From: Cellulomonas sp. C5510
GTDB taxonomy: Bacteria > Actinomycetota > Actinomycetes > Actinomycetales > Cellulomonadaceae
Assembly: GCF_019797765.1 (NCBI RefSeq)
Contig: NZ_CP081862.1
Location: 3,286,001 to 3,350,000, forward strand
Reading direction: 5' to 3'
Length of the DNA: 64,000 bases
The translations under genes and the position numbers were made by a program. The notes under the pieces are model-generated. The model was not told the origin of the DNA, made no database searches, and saw only the letters and a program-made list of their open reading frames with translations. Each line of letters begins with the position of its first letter. The stretch's first letter is position 1. Shown here one piece after another: positions 62,031-64,000 of this stretch.

Positions 62031-62906
62031 ATGGCGGGCGCCGGGACCGCGCGGGACGGGCGGACGAGGCGCGGGGAGCCGTTCGCGGACCGCGCGCAGG
62101 CCGGAGCCGCGCTCGCGCGGGCGCTGACGGGCGACCCCCGTCTGGCGGACGCCGTCGTGCTCGCGCTGCCGCGCGGCGGGGTCCCGGTGGCCGGCCCGGT
62201 CGCCGCGGCGCTCGGTGCGCCGCTCGACGTCCTGGTCGTCCGCAAGCTGGGCCTCCCCGGGCACCCCGAGCTCGCCATGGGCGCGCTGGCCGGGATCGCG
62301 GGGGACGTGGTGGAGGTCCGCAACGACGCCGTGCTGCGCGCCGCGGGGGTGAGCCCGGCCGCGTTCGCGGAGGTCCGGGCCGCGGAGGCGGCGGAGCTCC
62401 GCCGGCGCGAAGCCGCCTACCGCGGGGACCGCGCCGCCCGGGCCGTCGCCGGCCGCACGGTGCTGGTGGTCGACGACGGGGCCGCGACCGGCGCCAGCGT
62501 CCGGGCCGCGGTGGCGGCGCTGCGACGGCAGGGCGCGGGGCGGGTGGTCGTCGCGCTGCCGGTGTGCCCGCCGGACACGGCACGGCTGCTCGCCGCGGAG
62601 GCCGACGGGCTGGTGTGCCTGCGCGAGCCGGCGGTGTTCGCGGCGGTCGGCCAGGAGTACCGCGACTTCGCCGCCACGCCCGACGCGGAGGTCCGCCGGG
62701 TGCTCGACGCCGCCCGGGTGCGCGGGGTCCGCCGGTCCGGCCCGTCTAGTTCACCACCGCCGCCGACCGCATCGGTTTCACCGTGCGCTGCTTCCCGAAC
62801 CAGCCCGGCACCCGCCACCCGAGCCAGGTCGGCATGGTCGCCCCCCGGCGGCCCAGGCGGCGCCGCCGAACCCGTCATCACGATCATGCTCCCCGACGAG
62901 GACTGA
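62031..62906 (+). CDS. phosphoribosyltransferase-domain protein with anomalous C-terminus
   Basis: A type I PRT fold: FADRAQAGAALARAL, VLALPRGGVPVAGPVA, VVRKLGLPGHPELAMGALA and the PRPP-binding loop VLVVDDGAATGASVRAA. Such proteins, often near dienelactone hydrolase or erythromycin esterase genes, have no certain substrate. ATG 62031. The family fold ends near EVRRVLDAARVRG (about residue 235); the last 55 residues (SSSPPPPTASVSPCAASRT...) have poor third-position GC and look like read-through into other DNA. The minus strand opposite has a better coding signature. Confidence 0.82.
   Translation: MAGAGTARDGRTRRGEPFADRAQAGAALARALTGDPRLADAVVLALPRGGVPVAGPVAAALGAPLDVLVVRKLGLPGHPELAMGALAGIAGDVVEVRNDAVLRAAGVSPAAFAEVRAAEAAELRRREAAYRGDRAARAVAGRTVLVVDDGAATGASVRAAVAALRRQGAGRVVVALPVCPPDTARLLAAEADGLVCLREPAVFAAVGQEYRDFAATPDAEVRRVLDAARVRGVRRSGPSSSPPPPTASVSPCAASRTSPAPATRARSAWSPPGGPGGAAEPVITIMLPDED
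62746..62835 (-). CDS. possible 29-residue small protein antisense to the PRT gene end
   Basis: ATG 62835 to TAG 62746 reads MPTWLGWRVPGWFGKQRTVK...AVVN, with nearly every third position G or C, while the opposite plus-strand frame is poor there. A GGGGGG tract stands 6 bases upstream of the ATG. It is basic and Trp-rich (three Trp in 12 residues). I do not recognise it. It may be a real small gene or the tail of a lost one. Confidence 0.4.
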   Translation of the reverse strand: MPTWLGWRVPGWFGKQRTVKPMRSAAVVN

Positions 62907-63126
62907 CCTCAGCCCGGCCGTGGCCAGCCGGCCGGCGGGCGCATCGAGCGCCGCTGGCCAGCACTGACCGCCACCCGCGCCCGACCGCACCGCCGGTCCC
63001 GCTCCCGGGCTGCACACGAGCTCACGCAGCCGTCGCGGCTCACTGAGGCAACACCCGTCACAGAACGGTGTAGGCGTCGCCACCCGATGAACCGGATGGC
63101 AACGCCTACACCGAAACTGGATCACA
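62907..63126. other. spacer at the edge of the lower-GC patch
   Basis: 220 bp without a convincing gene. GC falls visibly from about 63030 on. The end holds the hairpin described separately. Confidence 0.5.
63067..63112 (-). terminator. hairpin after small membrane-protein operon
   Basis: GGTGTAGGCGT (63067-63077) pairs with ACGCCTACACC (63102-63112), and an inner GCCA/TGGC pair extends it after one mismatch. It lies 15 bases beyond the stop of the minus-strand gene at 63127, so a terminator is likely. Confidence 0.6.
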
Positions 63127-63378
63127 TCACGGACGCATCCGCGCCCGGCGGTCGACCGCACGCCTTCGGAACAGGTCGATTACAACAGCGACCGCAGTCG
63201 CAGCAACGAACGCGATCCACCAGCGTGAGTCGAACACGATCCTCGAGACCGCAACCGCCACGCCCCCCGCGATGAACGCGAGCCACTGGACACCCCAGGT
63301 CCGCGCGCCATGACCACGGTCGGGCACGACGTCGGCGTGGACAGGCCTTGCGGCGGGAGCATCACCCATGCCGGTCAT
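63127..63378 (-). CDS. small two-helix membrane protein
   Basis: An 83-residue protein: a polar N-terminus, two hydrophobic segments (WLAFIAGGVAVAVSRIVF and WWIAFVAATAVAVVIDLF) and a basic C-terminus (RRRAVDRRARMRP), predicting a hairpin with both ends inside. ATG 63378 lies 4 bp after the stop of the upstream truncated gene, so the two were one operon. Codon use is less GC-rich than elsewhere, a sign of transfer. Family unknown. Confidence 0.68.
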   Translation of the reverse strand: MTGMGDAPAARPVHADVVPDRGHGARTWGVQWLAFIAGGVAVAVSRIVFDSRWWIAFVAATAVAVVIDLFRRRAVDRRARMRP

Positions 63379-63382
63379 CGGA

Positions 63383-63611
63383 TCACCAAGTGAAGGACTT
63401 GTCGAGCGGCTGGCACTGCGAGGAGTCAACAGACTTCCACGCCGGGGAGGTTGCAGGGATGCGAGCCTGGTAGCACGCCTTCGTGTAGTACGAGGACGCC
63501 AGAGACGGCAGCGACGAGACAGTCGAGATGACCTTGTCGATGCCGAGCGCACCACACGCGTAGCCGACCCAGGGTCCGATCTTCGCTGCCCCGAGCTTCG
63601 TGCCGAGCGTC
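63383..63611 (-). pseudogene. 3' part of a gene cut by a transposase remnant
   Basis: The minus strand codes for about 76 residues ending LASSYYTKACYQARIPATSPAW...DKSFTW, with three Cys in total and no transmembrane helix. It looks like the C-terminus of an exported or surface protein. Upstream of about 63600-63625 the frame stays open, but the DNA there codes for a transposase on the plus strand, so the 5' part is lost. The exact junction cannot be fixed by eye. Lower GC than the chromosome. Confidence 0.55.
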
Positions 63612-64000
63612 GTCGGCGGCGGCTTGCCGATGGTCGTGCTCGTCGGCGCGGGCCAGAGCAACGACTCACCGATGTTCCCGGTCCTGCTCGAGCACCTGCG
63701 CGTCGCGCGCCTTGGTCCGGGTCGGCCGCGCACCCGTCCGGACCGGGTGCGGGCGGACAAGGCGTACTCCGCTCGCGCCCACCGGGCCCTGCTGCGCGCC
63801 CGCGGGATCGGCGCGGTCATCCCCGAACCCTCAGACCAGATCCGCAACCGCAAGAGGCGAGGAGCCGCAGGCGGTCGCCCGCCGGCCTTCGACCCGGTCG
63901 ACTACCGCGGACGCAACGTCGTCGAACGCGCCTTCGCCCACCTCAAGCAGTGGCGCGGGCTCGCGACCCGCTACGACAAGCACGCCGTGACCTACCGCGG
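63612..64000 (+). mobile_element. IS5-like transposase, 5'-truncated, continues beyond window
   Basis: The plus strand codes for GGGLPMVVLVGAGQSNDSPMF, then a GPGRPRTRPDRVRADKAYS block, GIGAVIPEPSDQIRNRKRRG, GGRPPAFDPVDYRGRNVVERAF and HLKQWRGLATRYDK. These are the second half of IS5/IS1647-like DDE transposases (second Asp in ADKAYS, Glu in VVERAF). The N-terminal part with the first catalytic Asp is missing and no start codon fits, so the copy is defective at its 5' end. The 3' end lies outside the window. Confidence 0.85.

Noticed and set aside
63712..63990. A 92-codon plus-strand frame starting MVRVGRAPVRT
   Set aside because: It is in another frame from the transposase, which has a clear family match over the same bases.

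Overview
The window is very GC-rich chromosomal DNA with strong G/C bias at third codon positions, many GTG starts, purine-rich ribosome binding sites and actinobacterial gene sets. These include transketolase, PEP carboxylase, a topA/tmk/holB cluster with mycobacterial-type TopA C-terminal repeats, radA, disA and mutY. It best fits an actinomycete of the Cellulomonas type (Micrococcales). That placement is inferred from gene content and composition; no 16S gene is present.

Layout. 1-4.7 kb: a PEP carboxylase cut by the window edge, divergent from transketolase. 5-8.1 kb: an orphan NrdI, a stand-alone LigD-type polymerase domain and a polytopic membrane protein. 8.1-11 kb: sulfurtransferase, DoxX protein, a remnant of a beta-propeller gene, a small LapA operon and tRNA-Thr(CGT). 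11-23.4 kb: exported peptidase, holB-tmk, a sugar-type oxidoreductase divergent from glycerol dehydrogenase, a GH13 enzyme, an Ntn hydrolase, topA and a PAP2 phosphatase. 23.5-32.5 kb: VOC protein, a two-component system, radA, divergent disA, mutY and an arginine-pathway N-acetyltransferase. 32.5-38.1 kb: a glycerol block (SorC-type regulator divergent from glpD-glpF-glpK) with a perfect palindromic candidate operator. 38.1-41.3 kb: a 2-keto-3-deoxygluconate block (kinase, KDPG aldolase, IclR regulator), again with a palindromic candidate operator. 41.3-57 kb: recQ, hydrolase/aldo-keto reductase pair, trmL, amino-acid permease, lipoprotein, gamma-glutamyltransferase, a MarR-MFS-MarR efflux block, a NERD-like protein, msrB and a DEAD-box helicase. 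57-61.8 kb: a PilZ protein divergent from a GGDEF-EAL protein, followed by a SipW/camelysin-type surface-protein operon. 62-64 kb: a phosphoribosyltransferase with an odd 3' end, then a lower-GC patch holding a small membrane-protein operon cut by the remnant of an IS5-like transposase.

How the genes work together. Glycerol enters by GlpF, is phosphorylated by GlpK and oxidised by GlpD; gldA offers a second glycerol route. KdgK and Eda convert 2-keto-3-deoxygluconate to pyruvate and glyceraldehyde 3-phosphate, fitting growth on plant polymers. RadA, DisA, MutY and RecQ give a concentration of DNA repair functions. The PilZ, GGDEF-EAL and SipW genes together suggest c-di-GMP-linked control of a surface fibre, which is a hypothesis.

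The most unusual non-coding signal is a roughly 120-140 bp nested palindromic element present three times, in intergenic spacers at 4.8, 48.5 and 50.6 kb. The second copy is the reverse complement of the other two. Several short tandem-repeat arrays (13, 15, 21 and 29 bp units) also sit in spacers.
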